A DNA stretch of 64,000 nucleotides. It comes from Saposhnikovia divaricata (Eukaryota > Streptophyta > Magnoliopsida > Apiales > Apiaceae). How positions within the stretch are numbered: position 1 is the first letter of the stretch; each line of letters starts with the position of its first letter. Location of the stretch: the NCBI GenBank assembly GCA_036435485.1, contig CM071598.1, forward strand, positions 227,184,648-227,248,647, in the 5' to 3' direction. Below are positions 39,188 through 53,879 of this stretch, piece after piece. The notes beneath the pieces are model-generated. The model made no database searches. It was given only the letters and a program-made list of their open reading frames with translations, and was not told the origin of the DNA. Both the position numbers and the translations under genes were made by a program.

Positions 39188-41213
39188 ATCGAAACTCGAT
39201 TTTCGGATAATCCTCAAAGTGGTTAGTACACGGGATATTGTTAAAAATGAAGTCGGACCATTTTAGGGATATTTTTACATATTTTGTTCCTATTGGTTAT
39301 TGGAATTCAACGAAATTTTATTTGACGCAATTCGGACCTGAATCGGAGCTGATATAGTAAAAACTCGGTTTTTGGATAATCCTCAAAGGGGTTAGTACAC
39401 GGGATATTGTTAAAAATTGAGTCAGACCATTTTGTGGATATTTTTACATATTTTGTTCCTACGGGTTATTGGAATTCAAAAAAAATTTATTTGACGTACT
39501 TCGGACCGGAATCGGAGATGATATGATCGAAACTCAGTTTTCGGAAAATTCTCAAAGGGGTTAGTACACGTGATATTGTTAAAAATCAAGTCGGACCATT
39601 TTGCTGATATTTTTACATATTTTGTTCTTATGGATTATTGAAATTCAACAAAATTTTATTTGACGCAGTTCGAACCTGAATCAGAGCTGATATGATCGAA
39701 ACTCGGTTTTCGAATAATCCTCAAAGTGGTTAGTACACGGGATATTGTTAAAAATCGAGTCGGACTATTTTAGGGATATTTTTACATATTTGTTCCTATG
39801 GGTTATTGGAATTCAACGAAATTTTACTTGACGCAGTTCAGACCGGAATCGAAGCTGGTATGATCGAAACTCGGTTTTCGGAAAATTCTCAAAAGGGTTA
39901 GTACACGGGATATTGTTAAAAATCAAGTCGGACCATTTTGTGGATATTTTTACATATTTTGTTCCTATGGGTTATTGAAATTCAACAAAATTTTATTTGG
40001 CGTAGTTCGAACCTGAATCGGAGCTGATATGATCGAAACTCGATTTTCGGATAATCCTCAAAGTGGTTAGTACACGGGATATTGTTAAAAATAAAGTCGG
40101 ACCATTTTAGGGATGTTTTTACATATTTTGTTCCTATGGGTTATTGGAATTCAACGAAATTTTATTTGACGCAATTCGGACCTTAATCGGAGCTGATATA
40201 GTCAAAACTCGGTTTTTGGATAATCCTCAAAGGGGTTAGTACACGGGATATTGTTAAAAATTGAGTCAGACCATTTTGTGGATATTTTTACATATTTTGT
40301 TCCTATGGGTTATTGGAATTCAAAAAAATTTTATTTGACGTAGTTCGGACCGGAATCGGAGCTAATATTATCGAAACTCGGTTTTCGGAAAATTCTCAAA
40401 GGGGTTAGTACACGGGATATTGTTAAAAATCAAGTCGGACCATTTTGCTGATATTTTTACATATTTTGTTCTTATGGGTTATTGAAATTCAACAAAATTT
40501 TATCTGACGCAGTTCGAACCTGAATCAGAGCTGATATGATCGAAACTCGGTTTTCGGATAATCCTCAAAGTGGTTAGTACACGGGATATTGTTAAAAATG
40601 AAGTCGGACCATTTTAGGGATATTTTTACATATTTTGTTCCTATGGGTTATTGGAATTCAACGAAGTTTTATTTGACGCAATTCGGACCTGAATCGGAAC
40701 TGATATAGTCAAAACTCGGTTTTTGGATAATCCTCAAAGGGTTAGTACACGGGATATTGTTAAAAATTGAGTCAGACCATTTCGTGGATATTTTTACATA
40801 TTTTGTTCCTATGGGTTATTGGAATTCAACAAAATTTTATTTGACGTAGTTCGGACCGGAATCGAAGCTGATATGATCGAAACTCGGTTTTCGGAAAATT
40901 CTCAAAGGGGTTAGTACACGGGATATTGTTGAAAATCAAGTCGGACCATTATGTGGATGTTTCTACATATTTTGTTCATACGGGTTATTGAAATTCAAAA
41001 AAATTTTATTTGACGCTGTTCGAACCTGAATCAGAGCTGATATAATCGAAACTCGGTTTTCGAATAATCCTCAAAGTGGTTAGTACACGGGATATTGTTA
41101 AAAATCGAGTCAGACCATTTTAGGGATATTTTTACATATATTGTTCCTATGGGTTATTGAAATTCAACAAAATTTTATTTGGCGTAGTTCGAACCTGAAT
41201 CGGAGCTGATATG
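39188..41213. repeat. 12-mer HOR unit (2026 bp), extra tandem copy
   Basis: Second 12-mer, one base short because the a' monomer (39695-39862) reads catatttgttcc instead of catattttgttcc. It shares gacgctgttcg (~41013), catttcgtgg (~40780), catatattg and gatatagtaaaaac (the last also ahead of 41594) with its left neighbour. Its presence is why the offset between the two long tracts changes from 31586 to 33612. The acacgtgat markers fall at 37541, 39568 and 41594. Confidence 0.9.
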
Positions 41214-44200
41214 ATCGAAACTCGATTTTCGGATAATCCTCAAAGTGGTTAGTACACGGGATATTGTTAAAAATGAAGTCGGACCATTTTAGGGATATTT
41301 TTACATATTTTGTTCCTATTGGTTATTGGAATTCAACGAAATTTTATTTGACGCAATTCGGACCTGAATCGGAGCTGATATAGTAAAAACTCGGTTTTTG
41401 GATAATCCTCAAAGGGGTTAGTACACGGGATATTGTTAAAAATTGAGTCAGACCATTTTGTGGATATTTTTACATATTTTGTTCCTACGGGTTATTGGAA
41501 TTCAAAAAAAATTTATTTGACGTACTTCGGACCGGAATCGGAGATGATATGATCGAAACTCAGTTTTCGGAAAATTCTCAAAGGGGTTAGTACACGTGAT
41601 ATTGTTAAAAATCAAGTCGGACCATTTTGCTGATATTTTTACATATTTTGTTCTTATGGATTATTGAAATTCAACAAAATTTTATTTGACGCAGTTCGAA
41701 CCTGAATCAGAGCTGATATGATCGAAACTCGGTTTTCGAATAATCCTCAAAGTGGTTAGTACACGGGATATTGTTAAAAATCGAGTCGGACTATTTTAGG
41801 GATATTTTTACATATTTTGTTCCTATGGGTTATTGGAATTCAACGAAATTTTACTTGACGCAGTTCAGACCGGAATCGAAGCTGGTATGATCGAAACTCG
41901 GTTTTCGGAAAATTCTCAAAAGGGTTAGTACACGGGATATTGTTAAAAATCAAGTCGGACCATTTTGTGGATATTTTTACATATTTTGTTCCTATGGGTT
42001 ATTGAAATTCAACAAAATTTTATTTGGCGTAGTTCGAACCTGAATCGGAGCTGATATGATCGAAACTCGATTTTCGGATAATCCTCAAAGTGGTTAGTAC
42101 ACGGGATATTGTTAAAAATAAAGTCGGACCATTTTAGGGATGTTTTTACATATTTTGTTCCTATGGGTTATTGGAATTCAACGAAATTTTATTTGACGCA
42201 ATTCGGACCTTAATCGGAGCTGATATAGTCAAAACTCGGTTTTTGGATAATCCTCAAAGGGGTTAGTACACGGGATATTGTTAAAAATTGAGTCAGACCA
42301 TTTTGTGGATATTTTTACATATTTTGTTCCTATGGGTTATTGGAATTCAAAAAAATTTTATTTGACGTAGTTCGGACCGGAATCGGAGCTAATATTATCG
42401 AAACTCGGTTTTCGGAAAATTCTCAAAGGGGTTAGTACACGGGATATTGTTAAAAATCAAGTCGGACCATTTTGCTGATATTTTTACATATTTTGTTCTT
42501 ATGGGTTATTGAAATTCAACAAAATTTTATCTGACGCAGTTCGAACCTGAATCAGAGCTGATATGATCGAAACTCGGTTTTCGGATAATCCTCAAAGTGG
42601 TTAGTACACGGGATATTGTTAAAAATGAAGTCGGACCATTTTAGGGATATTTTTACATATTTTGTTCCTATGGGTTATTGGAATTCAACGAAGTTTTATT
42701 TGACGCAATTCGGACCTGAATCGGAACTGATATAGTCAAAACTCGGTTTTTGGATAATCCTCAAAGGGTTAGTACACGGGATATTGTTAAAAATTGAGTC
42801 AGACCATTTTGTGGATATTTTTACATATTTTGTTCCTATGGGTTATTGGAATTCAACAAAATTTTATTTGACGTAGTTCGGACCGGAATCGAAGCTGATA
42901 TGATCGAAACTCGGTTTTCGGAAAATTCTCAAAGGGGTTAGTACACGGGATATTGTTGAAAATCAAGTCGGACCCTTATGTGGATGTTTCTACATATTTT
43001 GTTCATATGGGTTATTGAAATTCAAAAAAATTTTATTTGACGCAGTTCGAACCTGAATCAGAGCTGATATAATCGAAACTCGGTTTTCGAATAATCCTCA
43101 AAGTGGTTAGTACACGGGATATTGTTAAAAATCGAGTCAGACCATTTTAGGGATATTTTTACATATTTTGTTCCTATGGGTTATTGAAATTCAACAAAAT
43201 TTTATTTGGCGTAGTTCGAACCTGAATCGGAGCTGATATGATCGAAACTCGATTTTCGGATAATCCTCAAAGTCGTTAGTACACGGGATATTGTTAAAAA
43301 TGAAGTCGCACCATTTTAGGGATATTTTTAAATATTTTGTTCCTATGGGTTATTGGAATTCAACGAAGTTTTATTTGACGCAATTCGGACCTGAATCGGA
43401 ACTGATATAGTCAAAACTCGGTTTTTGGATAATCCTCAAAGGGTTAGTACACGGGATATTGTTAAAAATTGAGTCAGACCATTTTGTGGATATTTTTACA
43501 TATTTTGTTCCTATGGGTTATTGGAATTCAACAAAATTTTATTTGACGTAGTTCGGACCGGAATCGGAGCTGATATGATCGAAACTCGGTTTTCGGAAAA
43601 TTCTCAAAGGGGTTAGTACACGGGATATTGTTGAAAATCAAGTCGGACCATTATGTGGATGTTTCTACATATTTTGTTCATATGGGTTATTGAAATTCAA
43701 AAAAAATTTATTTGACGCAGTTCGAACCTGAATCAGAGCTGATATAATCGAAACTCGGTTTTCGAATAATCCTCAAAGTGGTTAGTACACGGGATATTGT
43801 TAAAAATCGAGTCAGACCATTTTAGGGATATTTTTACATATTTTGTTCCTATGGGTTATTGAAATTCAACAAAATTTTATTTGGCGTAGTTCGAACCTGA
43901 ATCGGAGCTGATATGATCGAAACTCGATTTTCGGATAATCCTCAAAGTGGTTAGTACACGGGATATTGTTAAAAATGAAGTCGAACCATTTTAGGGATAT
44001 TTTTACATATTTTGTTCCTATGGGTTTTTGGAATTCAACGAAATTTTATTTGACGCAATTCGGACCTGAATCGGAGCTGATATAGTCAAAACTCGGTTTT
44101 TAGATAATCCTCAAAGGGGTTAGTACACGGGATATTGTTAAAAATTGAGTCAGACCATTTTGTGGATGTTTTTACATATTTTGTTCCTACGGGTTATTGG

Positions 44201-46617
44201 AATTCAAAAAAAATTTATTTGACGTACTTCGGACCGGAATCGGAGATGATATGATCGAAACTCGGTTTTCGGAAAATTCTCAAAGGGGTTAGTACACGTG
44301 ATATTGTTAAAAATCAAGTCGGACCATTTTGCTGATATTTTTACATATTTTGTTCTTATGGATTATTGAAATTCAACAAAATTTTATTTGACGCAGTTCG
44401 AACCTGAATCAGAGCTGATATGATCGAAACTCGGTTTTCGAATAATCCTCAAAGTGGTTAGTACACGGGATATTGTTAAAAATCGAGTCGGACTATTTTA
44501 GGGATATTTTTACATATTTTGTTCCTATGGGTTATTGGAATTCAACGAAATTTTACTTGACGCAGTTCAGACCGGAATCGAAGCTGGTATGATCGAAACT
44601 CGGTTTTCGGAAAATTCTCAAAAGGGTTAGTACACGGGATATTGTTAAAAATCAAGTCGGACCATTTTGTGGATATTTTTACATATTTTGTTCCTATGGG
44701 TTATTGAAATTCAACAAAATTTTATTTGGCGTAGTTCGAACCTGAATCGGAGCTGATATGATCGAAACTCGATTTTCGGATAATCCTCAAAGTGGTTAGT
44801 ACACGGGATATTGTTAAAAATAAAGTCGGACCATTTTAGGGATGTTTTTACATATTTTGTTCCTATGGGTTATTGGAATTCAACGAAATTTTATTTGACG
44901 CAATTCGGACCTTAATCGGAGCTGATATAGTCAAAACTCGGTTTTTGGATAATCCTCAAAGGGGTTAGTACACGGGATATTGTTAAAAATTGAGTCAGAC
45001 CATTTTGTGGATATTTTTACATATTTTGTTCCTATGGGTTATTGGAATTCAAAAAAATTTTATTTGACGTAGTTCGGACCGGAATCGGAGCTAATATTAT
45101 CGAAACTCGGTTTTCGGAAAATTCTCAAAGGGGTTAGTACACGGGATATTGTTAAAAATCAAGTCGGACCATTTTGCTGATATTTTTACATATTTTGTTC
45201 TTATGGGTTATTGAAATTCAACAAAATTTTATCTGACGCAGTTCGAACCTGAATCAGAGCTGATATGATCGAAACTCGGTTTTCGGATAATCCTCAAAGT
45301 GGTTAGTACACGGGATATTGTTAAAAATGAAGTCGGACCATTTTAGGGATATTTTTACATATTTTGTTCCTATGGGTTATTGGAATTCAACGAAGTTTTA
45401 TTTGACGCAATTCGGACCTGAATCGGAACTGATATAGTCAAAACTCGGTTTTTGGATAATCCTTAAAGGGTTAGTACACGGGATATTGTTAAAAATTGAG
45501 TCAGACCATTTTGTGGATATTTTTACATATTTTGTTCCTATGGGTTATTGGAATTCAACAAAATTTTATTTGACGTAGTTCGGACCGGAATCGAAGCTGA
45601 TATGATCGAAACTCGGTTTTCGGAAAATTCTCAAAGGGGTTAGTACACGGGATATTGTTGAAAATCAAGTCGGACCATTATGTGGATGTTTCTACATATT
45701 TTGTTCATATGGGTTATTGAAATTCAAAAAAATTTTATTTGACGCAGTTCGAACCTGAATCAGAGCTGATATAATCGAAACTCGGTTTTTGAATAATCCT
45801 CAAAGTGGTTAGTACACGGGATATTGTTAAAAATCGAGTCAGACCATTTTAGGGATATTTTTACATATTTTGTTCCTATGGGTTATTGAAATTCAACAAA
45901 ATTTTATTTGGCGTAGTTCGAACCTGAATCGGAGCTGATATGATCGAAACTCGATTTTCGGATAATCCTCAAAGTCGTTAGTACACGGGATATTGTTAAA
46001 AATGAAGTCGCACCATTTTAGGGATATTTTTAAATATTTTGTTCCTATGGGTTATTGGAATTCAACGAAGTTTTATTTGACGCAATTCGGACCTGAATCG
46101 GAACTGATATAGTCAAAACTCGGTTTTTGGATAATCCTCAAAGGGTTAGTACACGGGATATTGTTAAAAATTGAGTCAGACCATTTTGTGGATATTTTTA
46201 CATATTTTGTTCCTATGGGTTATTGGAATTCAACAAAATTTTATTTGACGTAGTTCGGACCGGAATCGGAGCTGATATGATCGAAACTCGGTTTTCGGAA
46301 AATTCTCAAAGGGGTTAGTACACGGGATATTGTTGAAAATCAAGTCGGACCATTATGTGGATGTTTCTACATATTTTGTTCATATGGGTTATTGAAATTC
46401 AAAAAAAATTTATTTGACGCAGTTCGAACCTGAATCAGAGCTGATATAATCGAAACTCGGTTTTCGAATAATCCTCAAAGTGGTTAGTACACAGGATATT
46501 GTTAAAAATCGAGTCAGACCATTTTAGGGATATTTTTACATATTTTGTTCCTATGGGTTATTGAAATTCAACAAAATTTTATTTGGCGTAGTTCGAACCT
46601 GAATCGGAGCTGATATG
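41214..46617. repeat. 16-mer HOR, two tandem copies (2702 bp each)
   Basis: Units begin at 41214 and 43916 and align with 7602 and 10304 at an offset of 33612. The second opens with c'' and the h/d hybrid seen at 10473, confirming that pairing. The acacgtgat marker lies at 41594 and 44296. Private changes include ggacccttatg (~42971), ccttaaaggg (~45461) and ggtttttgaataatcc (~45784). Confidence 0.9.
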
Positions 46618-49319
46618 ATCGAAACTCGATTTTCGGATAATCCTCAAAGTGGTTAGTACACGGGATATTGTTAAAAATGAAGTCGGACCATTTTAGGGAT
46701 ATTTTTACATATTTTGTTCCTATTGGTTATTGGAATTCAACGAAATTTTATTTGACGCAATTCGGACCTGAATCGGAGCTGATATAGTCAAAACTCGGTT
46801 TTTGGATAATTCTCAAAGGGGTTAGTACACGGGATATTGTTAAAAATTGAGTCAGACCATTTTGTGGATATTTTTTCATATTTTGTTCCTACGGGTTATT
46901 GGAATTCAAAAAAAATTTATTTGACGTACTTCGGACCGGAATCGGAGATGATATGATCGAAACTCGGTTTTCGGAAAATTCTCAAAGGGGTTAGTACACG
47001 TGATATTGTTAAAAATCAAGTCGGACCATTTTGCTGATATTTTTACATATTTTGTTCTTATGGATTATTGAAATTCAACAAAATTTTATTTGACGCAGTT
47101 CGAACCTGAATCAAAGCTGATATGATCGAAACTCGGTTTTCGAATAATCCTCAAAGTGGTTAGTACACGGGATATTGTTAAAAATCGAGTCGGACTATTT
47201 TAGGGATATTTTTACATATTTTGTTCCTATGGGTTATTGGAATTCAACGAAATTTTACTTGACGTAGTTCAGACCGGAATCGAAGCTGGTATGATCGAAA
47301 CTCGGTTTTCGGAAAATTCTCAAAAGGGTTAGTACACGGGATATTGTTAAAAATCAAGTCGGACCATTTTGTGGATATTTTTACATATTTTGTTCCTATG
47401 GGTTATTGAAATTCAACAAAATTTTATTTGGCGTAGTTCGAACCTGAATCGGAGCTGATATGATCGAAACTCGATTTTCGGATAATCCTCAAAGTGGTTA
47501 GTACACGGGATATTGTTAAAAATAAAGTCGGACCATTTTAGGGATGTTTTTACATATTTTGTTCCTATGGGTTATTGGAATTCAACGAAATTTTATTTGA
47601 CGCAATTCGGACCTTAATCGGAGCTGATATAGTCAAAACTCGGTTTTTGGATAATCCTCAAAGGGGTTAGTACACGGGATATTGTTAAAAATTGAGTCAG
47701 ACCATTTTGTGGATATTTTTACATATTTTGTTCCTATGGGTTATTGGAATTCAAAAAAATTTTATTTGACGTAGTTCGGACTGGAATCGGAGCTAATATT
47801 ATCGAAACTCGGTTTTCGGAAAATTCTCAAAGGGGTTAGTACACGGGATATTGTTAAAAATCAAGTCGGACCATTTTGCTGATATTTTTACATATTTTGT
47901 TCTTATGGGTTATTGAAATTCAACAAAATTTTATCTGACGCAGTTCGAACCTGAATCAGAGCTGATATGATCGAAACTCGGTTTTCGGATAATCCTCAAA
48001 GTGGTTAGTACACGGGATATTGTTAAAAATGAAGTCGGACCATTTTAGGGATATTTTTACATATTTTGTTCCTATGGGTTATTGGAATTCAACGAAGTTT
48101 TATTTGACGCAATTCGGACCTGAATCGGAACTGATATAGTCAAAACTCGGTTTTTGGATAATCCTCAAAGGGTTAGTACACGGGATATTGTTAAAAATTG
48201 AGTCAGACCATTTTGTGGATATTTTTACATATTTTGTTCCTATGGGTTATTGGAATTCAACAAAATTTTATTTGACGTAGTTCGGACCGGAATCGAAGCT
48301 GATATGATCGAAACTCGGTTTTCGGAAAATTCTCAAAGGGGTTAGTACACGGGATATTGTTGAAAATCAAGTCGGACCATTATGTGGATGTTTCTACATA
48401 TTTTGTTCATATGGGTTATTGAAATTCAAAAAAATTTTATTTGACGCAGTTCGAACCTGAATCAGAGCTGATATAATCGAAACTCGGTTTTCGAATAATC
48501 CTCAAAGTGGTTAGTACACGGGATATTGTTAAAAATCGAGTCAGACCATTTTAGGGATATTTTTACATATTTTGTTCCTATGGGTTATTGAAATTCAACA
48601 AAATTTTATTTGGCGTAGTTCGAACCTGAATCGGAGCTGATATGATCGAAACTCGATTTTCGGATAATCCTCAAAGTCGTTAGTACACGGGATATTGTTA
48701 AAAATGAAGTCGCACCATTTTAGGGATATTTTTAAATATTTTGTTCCTATGGGTTATTGGAATTCAACGAAGTTTTATTTGACGCAATTCGGACCTGAAT
48801 CGGAACTGATATAGTCAAAACTCGGTTTTTGGATAATCCTCAAAGGGTTAGTACACGGGATATTGTTAAAAATTGAGTCAGACCATTTTGTGGATATTTT
48901 TACATATTTTGTTCCTATGGGTTATTGGAATTCAACAAAATTTTATTTGACGTAGTTCGGACCGGAATCGGAGCTGATATGATCGAAACTCGGTTTTCGG
49001 AAAATTCTCAAAGGGGTTAGTACACGGGATATTGTTGAAAATCAAGACGGACCATTATGTGGATGTTTCTACATATTTTGTTCATATGGGTTATTGAAAT
49101 TCAAAAAAAAATTATTTGACGCAGTTCGAACCTGAATCAGAGCTGATATAATCGAAACTCGGTTTTCGAATAATCCTCAAAGTGGTTAGTACACGGGATA
49201 TTGTTAAAAATCGAGTCAGACCATTTTAGGGATATTTTTACATATTTTGTTCCTATGGGTTATTGAAATTCAACAAAATTTTATTTGGCGTAGTTCGAAC
49301 CTGAATCGGAGCTGATATG
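46618..49319. repeat. 16-mer HOR, third tandem copy, complete
   Basis: Order c d e a' b c d e (a/c) d' f g c' d' f g. It carries tttttttcatatt (~46871), caaagctg (~47113) and caagac (49043), all shared with 13.0-15.2 kb and 17.7-19.9 kb. Unlike those two it keeps the d, e, a/c stretch, so it is the undeleted form. One private change is gttcggactgg (~47777). Confidence 0.9.
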
Positions 49320-52300
49320 ATCGAAACTCGATTTTCGGATAATCCTCAAAGTGGTTAGTACACGGGATATTGTTAAAAATGAAGTCGAACCATTTTAGGG
49401 ATATTTTTACATATTTTGTTCCTATGGGTTTTTGGAATTCAACGAAATTTTATTTGACGCAATTCGGACCTGAATCGGAGCTGATATAGTCAAAACTCGG
49501 TTTTTAGATAATCCTCAAAGGGGTTAGTACACGGAATATTGTTAAAAATCAAGTCGGACCATTTTGTGGATGTTTTTACATATTTTGTTCATATGGGTTA
49601 TTGAAATTCAACAAAATTTTATTTGACGCAGTTCGAACCTGAATCAGAGCTGATATGATCGAAACTCGATTTTCGAATAATCCTCAAAGTGGTTAGTACA
49701 CGGGATATTGTTAAAAATCGAGTCAGACCATTTTAGGGATATTTTTACATATTTTGTTCCTATGGGTTATTGAAATTCAACAAAAAAAATTTTGGCGTAG
49801 TTCGAACGTGAATCGGAGCTGATATGATCGAAACTCGATTTTCGGATAATCCTCAAAGTGGTTAGTACACGGGATATTGTTAAAAATGAAGTCGGACCAT
49901 TTTAGGGATATTTTTACATATTTTGTTCCTATGGGTTATTGGAATTCAACGAAATTTTATTTGACGCAATTCGGACCTGAATCGGAACTGATATAGTCAA
50001 AACTCGGTTTTTAGATAATCCTCAAAGGGTTAGTACACGGGATATTGTTAAAAATTGAGTCAGACCATTATGTGGATATTTTTACATATTTTGTTCCTAT
50101 GGGTTATTGGAATTCAACAAAATTTTATTTGACGTAGTTCGGACCGGAATCGGAGCTGATATGATGGAAACTCGGTTTTCGGAAAATTCTCAAAGGGGTT
50201 AGTTCACGGGATATTGTTGAAAATCAAGTCGGACCATTATGTGGATGTTTCTACATATTTTGTTCATATGGGTTATTGAAATTCAAAAAAATTTTATTTG
50301 ACGTAGTTCGAACCTGAATCAGAGCTGATATAATCGAAACTCGGTTTTCGAATAATCCTCAAAGTGGTTAGTACACGGGATATTGTTAAAAATCGAGTCA
50401 GACCATTTTAGGGATATTTTTACATATTTTGTTCCTATGGGTTATTGAAATTCAACAAAATTTTATTTGGCGTAGTTCGAACCTGAATCGGAGCTGATAT
50501 GATCGAAACTCGATTTTCGGATAATCCTCAAAGTGGTTAGTACACGGGATTTTGTTAAAAATGAAGTCGAACCATTTTAGGGATATTTTTACATATTTTG
50601 TTCCTATGGGTTTTTGGAATTCAACGAAATTTTATTTGACGCAATTCGGACCTGAATCGGAGCTGATATAGTCAAAACTCGGTTTTTAGATAATCCTCAA
50701 AGGGGTTAGTACACGGAATATTGTTAAAAATCAAGTCGGACCATTTTGTGGATGTTTTTACATATTTTGTTCATATGGGTTATTGAAATTCAACAAAATT
50801 TTATTTGACGCAGTTCGAACCTGAATCAGAGCTGATATGATCGAAACTCGATTTTCGAATAATCCTCAAAGTGGTTAGTACACGGGATATTGTTAAAAAT
50901 CGAGTCAGACCATTTTAGGGATATTTTTACATATTTTGTTCCTATGGGTTATTGAAATTCAACAAAAAAAATTTTGGCGTAGTTCGAACGTGAATCGGAG
51001 CTGATATGATCGAAACTCGATTTTCGGATAATCCTCAAAGTGGTTAGTACACGGGATATTGTTAAAAATGAAGTCGGACCATTTTAGGGATATTTTTACA
51101 TATTTTGTTCCTATGGGTTATTGGAATTCAACGAAATTTTATTTGACGCAATTCGGACCTGAATCGGAACTGATATAGTCAAAACTCGGTTTTTAGATAA
51201 TCCTCAAAGGGTTAGTACACGGGATATTGTTAAAAATTGAGTCAGACCATTATGTGGATATTTTTACATATTTTGTTCCTATGGGTTATTGGAATTCAAC
51301 AAAATTTTATTTGACGTAGTTCGGACCGGAATCGGAGCTGATATGATGGAAACTCGGTTTTCGGAAAATTCTCAAAGGGGTTAGTTCACGGGATATTGTT
51401 GAAAATCAAGTCGGACCATTATGTGGATGTTTCTACATATTTTGTTCATATGGGTTATTGAAATTCAAAAAAATTTTATTTGACGTAGTTCGAACCTGAA
51501 TCAGAGCTGATATAATCGAAACTCGGTTTTCGAATAATCCTCAAAGTGGTTAGTACACGGGATATTGTTAAAAATCGAGTCAGACCATTTTAGGGATATT
51601 TTTACATATTTTGTTCCTATGGGTTATTGAAATTCAACAAAATTTTATTTGGCGTAGTTCGAACCTGAATCGGAGCTGATATGATCGAAACTCGATTTTC
51701 GGATAATCCTCAAAGTGGTTAGTACACGGGATATTGTTAAAAATGAAGTCGAACCATTTTAGGGATATTTTTACATATTTTGTTCCTATGGGTTTTTGGA
51801 ATTCAACGAAATTTTATTTGACGCAATTCGGACCTGAATCGGAGCTGATATAGTCAAAACTCGGTTTTTAGATAATCCTCAAAGGGGTTAGTACACGGAA
51901 TATTGTTAAAAATCAAGTCGGACCATTTTGTGGATGTTTTTACATATTTTGTTCATATGGGTTATTGAAATTCAACAAAATTTTATTTGACGCAGTTCGA
52001 ACCTGAATCAGAGCTGATATGATCGAAACTCGATTTTCGAATAATCCTCAAAGTGGTTAGTACACGGGATATTGTTAAAAATCGAGTCAGACCATTTTAG
52101 GGATATTTTTACATATTTTGTTCCTATGGGTTATTGAAATTCAACAAAAAAAAAATTTGGCGTAGTTCGAACGTGAATCGGAGCTGATATGATCGAAACT
52201 CGATTTTCGGATAATCCTCAAAGTGGTTAGTACACGGGATATTGTTAAAAATGAAGTCGGACCATTTTAGGGATATTTTTACATATTTTGTTCCTATGGG

Positions 52301-52866
52301 TTATTGGAATTCAACGAAATTTTATTTGACGCAATTCGGACCTGAATCGGAACTGATATAGTCAAAACTCGGTTTTTAGATAATCCTCAAAGGGTTAGTA
52401 CACGGGATATTGTTAAAAATTGAGTCAGACCATTATGTGGATATTTTTACATATTTTGTTCCTATGGGTTATTGGAATTCAACAAAATTTTATTTGACGT
52501 AGTTCGGACCGGAATCGGAGCTGATATGATGGAAACTCGGTTTTCGGAAAATTCTCAAAGGGGTTAGTTCACGGGATATTGTTGAAAATCAAGTCGGACC
52601 ATTATGTGGATGTTTCTACATATTTTGTTCATATGGGTTATTGAAATTCAAAAAAATTTTATTTGACGTAGTTCGAACCTGAATCAGAGCTGATATAATC
52701 GAAACTCGGTTTTCGAATAATCCTCAAAGTGGTTAGTACACGGGATATTGTTAAAAATCGAGTCAGACCATTTTAGGGATATTTTTACATATTTTGTTCC
52801 TATGGGTTATTGAAATTCAACAAAATTTTATTTGGCGTAGTTCGAACCTGAATCGGAGCTGATATG
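49320..52866. repeat. 7-mer HOR (1182 bp) in three tandem copies
   Basis: Unit c'' h g' c' d' f g begins at 49320, 50502 and 51684 (steps 1182 and 1182; the third copy is 1183 bp because g' at 52022-52191 has ten A and three T in its tract). The marker ttcacggg occurs at 50203, 51385 and 52568. The relatives at 15202 and 19931 hold one copy only. The c monomer at 50502 is chimeric: gggattttgtt is the signature of the c' that follows the array, while gtcgaacc and gggtttttgg belong to c''. This places the exchange within the c monomer. Confidence 0.91.
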
Positions 52867-53879
52867 ATCGAAACTCGATTTTCGGATAATCCTCAATGTG
52901 GTTAGTACACGGGATTTTGTTAAAAATGAAGTCGCACCATTTTAGGGATATTTTTAAATATTTTGTTCCTATGGGTTATTGGAATTCAACGAAATTTTAT
53001 TTGACGCAATTCGGACCTGAATCGGAACTGATATAGTCAAAACTCGGTTTTTGGATAATCCTCAAAGGGTTAGTACACGGGATATTGTTAAAAATTGAGT
53101 CAGACCATTTTGTGGATATTTTTACATATTTTGTTCCTATGGGTTATTGGAATTCAACAAAATTTTATTTGACGTAGTTCGGACCGGAATCGGAGCTGAT
53201 ATGATCGAAACTCGGTTTTCGGAAAATTCTCAAAGGGGTTAGTACACGGGATATTGTTGAAAATCAAGTCGGACCATTATGTGGATGTTTCTACATATTT
53301 TGTTCATATGGGTTATTGAAATTCAAAAAAAATTTATTTGACGCAGTTCGAACCTGAATCAGAGCTGATATGATCGAAACTCGGTTTTCGAATAATCCTC
53401 AAAGTGGTTAGTACACGGGATATTGTTAAAAATCGAATCGGACCATTTTGTGGATATTTTTACATATTTTGTTCCTATGGGTTATTGAAATTCAACAAAA
53501 TTTTATTTGGCGTAGTTCGAACCTGAATCGGAGCTGATATGATCGAAACTCGATTTTCGGATAATCCTCAAAGTGGTTAGTACACGGGATATTGTTAAAA
53601 ATGAAGTCGGACCATTTTAGGGATATTTTTACATATTTTGTTCCTATTGGTTATTGGAATTCAACGAAATTTTATTTGACACAATTCGGACCTGAATCGG
53701 AGCTGATATAGTCAAAACTCGGTTTTTGGATAATCCTCAAAGGGGTTAGTACACGGGATATTGTTAAAAATTGAGTCAGACCATTTTGTGGATATTTTTA
53801 CATATTTTGTTCCTACGGGTTATTGGAATTCAAAAAAAATTTATTTGACGTAGTTCGGACCGGAATCGGAGATGATATG
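52867..53879. repeat. Six-monomer tract c' d' f g c d
   Basis: It matches 16384-17396 at an offset of 36483, including caatgtgg (52894), cgaatcgg (~53433) and gacacaatt (53678). The match to the 28-mer ends in the next monomer: the copies at 17397 and 22126 read tatctgacgcag, whereas 53880 reads tatttgacgcag. This marks the right limit of the long duplication near 53.9-54.0 kb. Confidence 0.87.
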
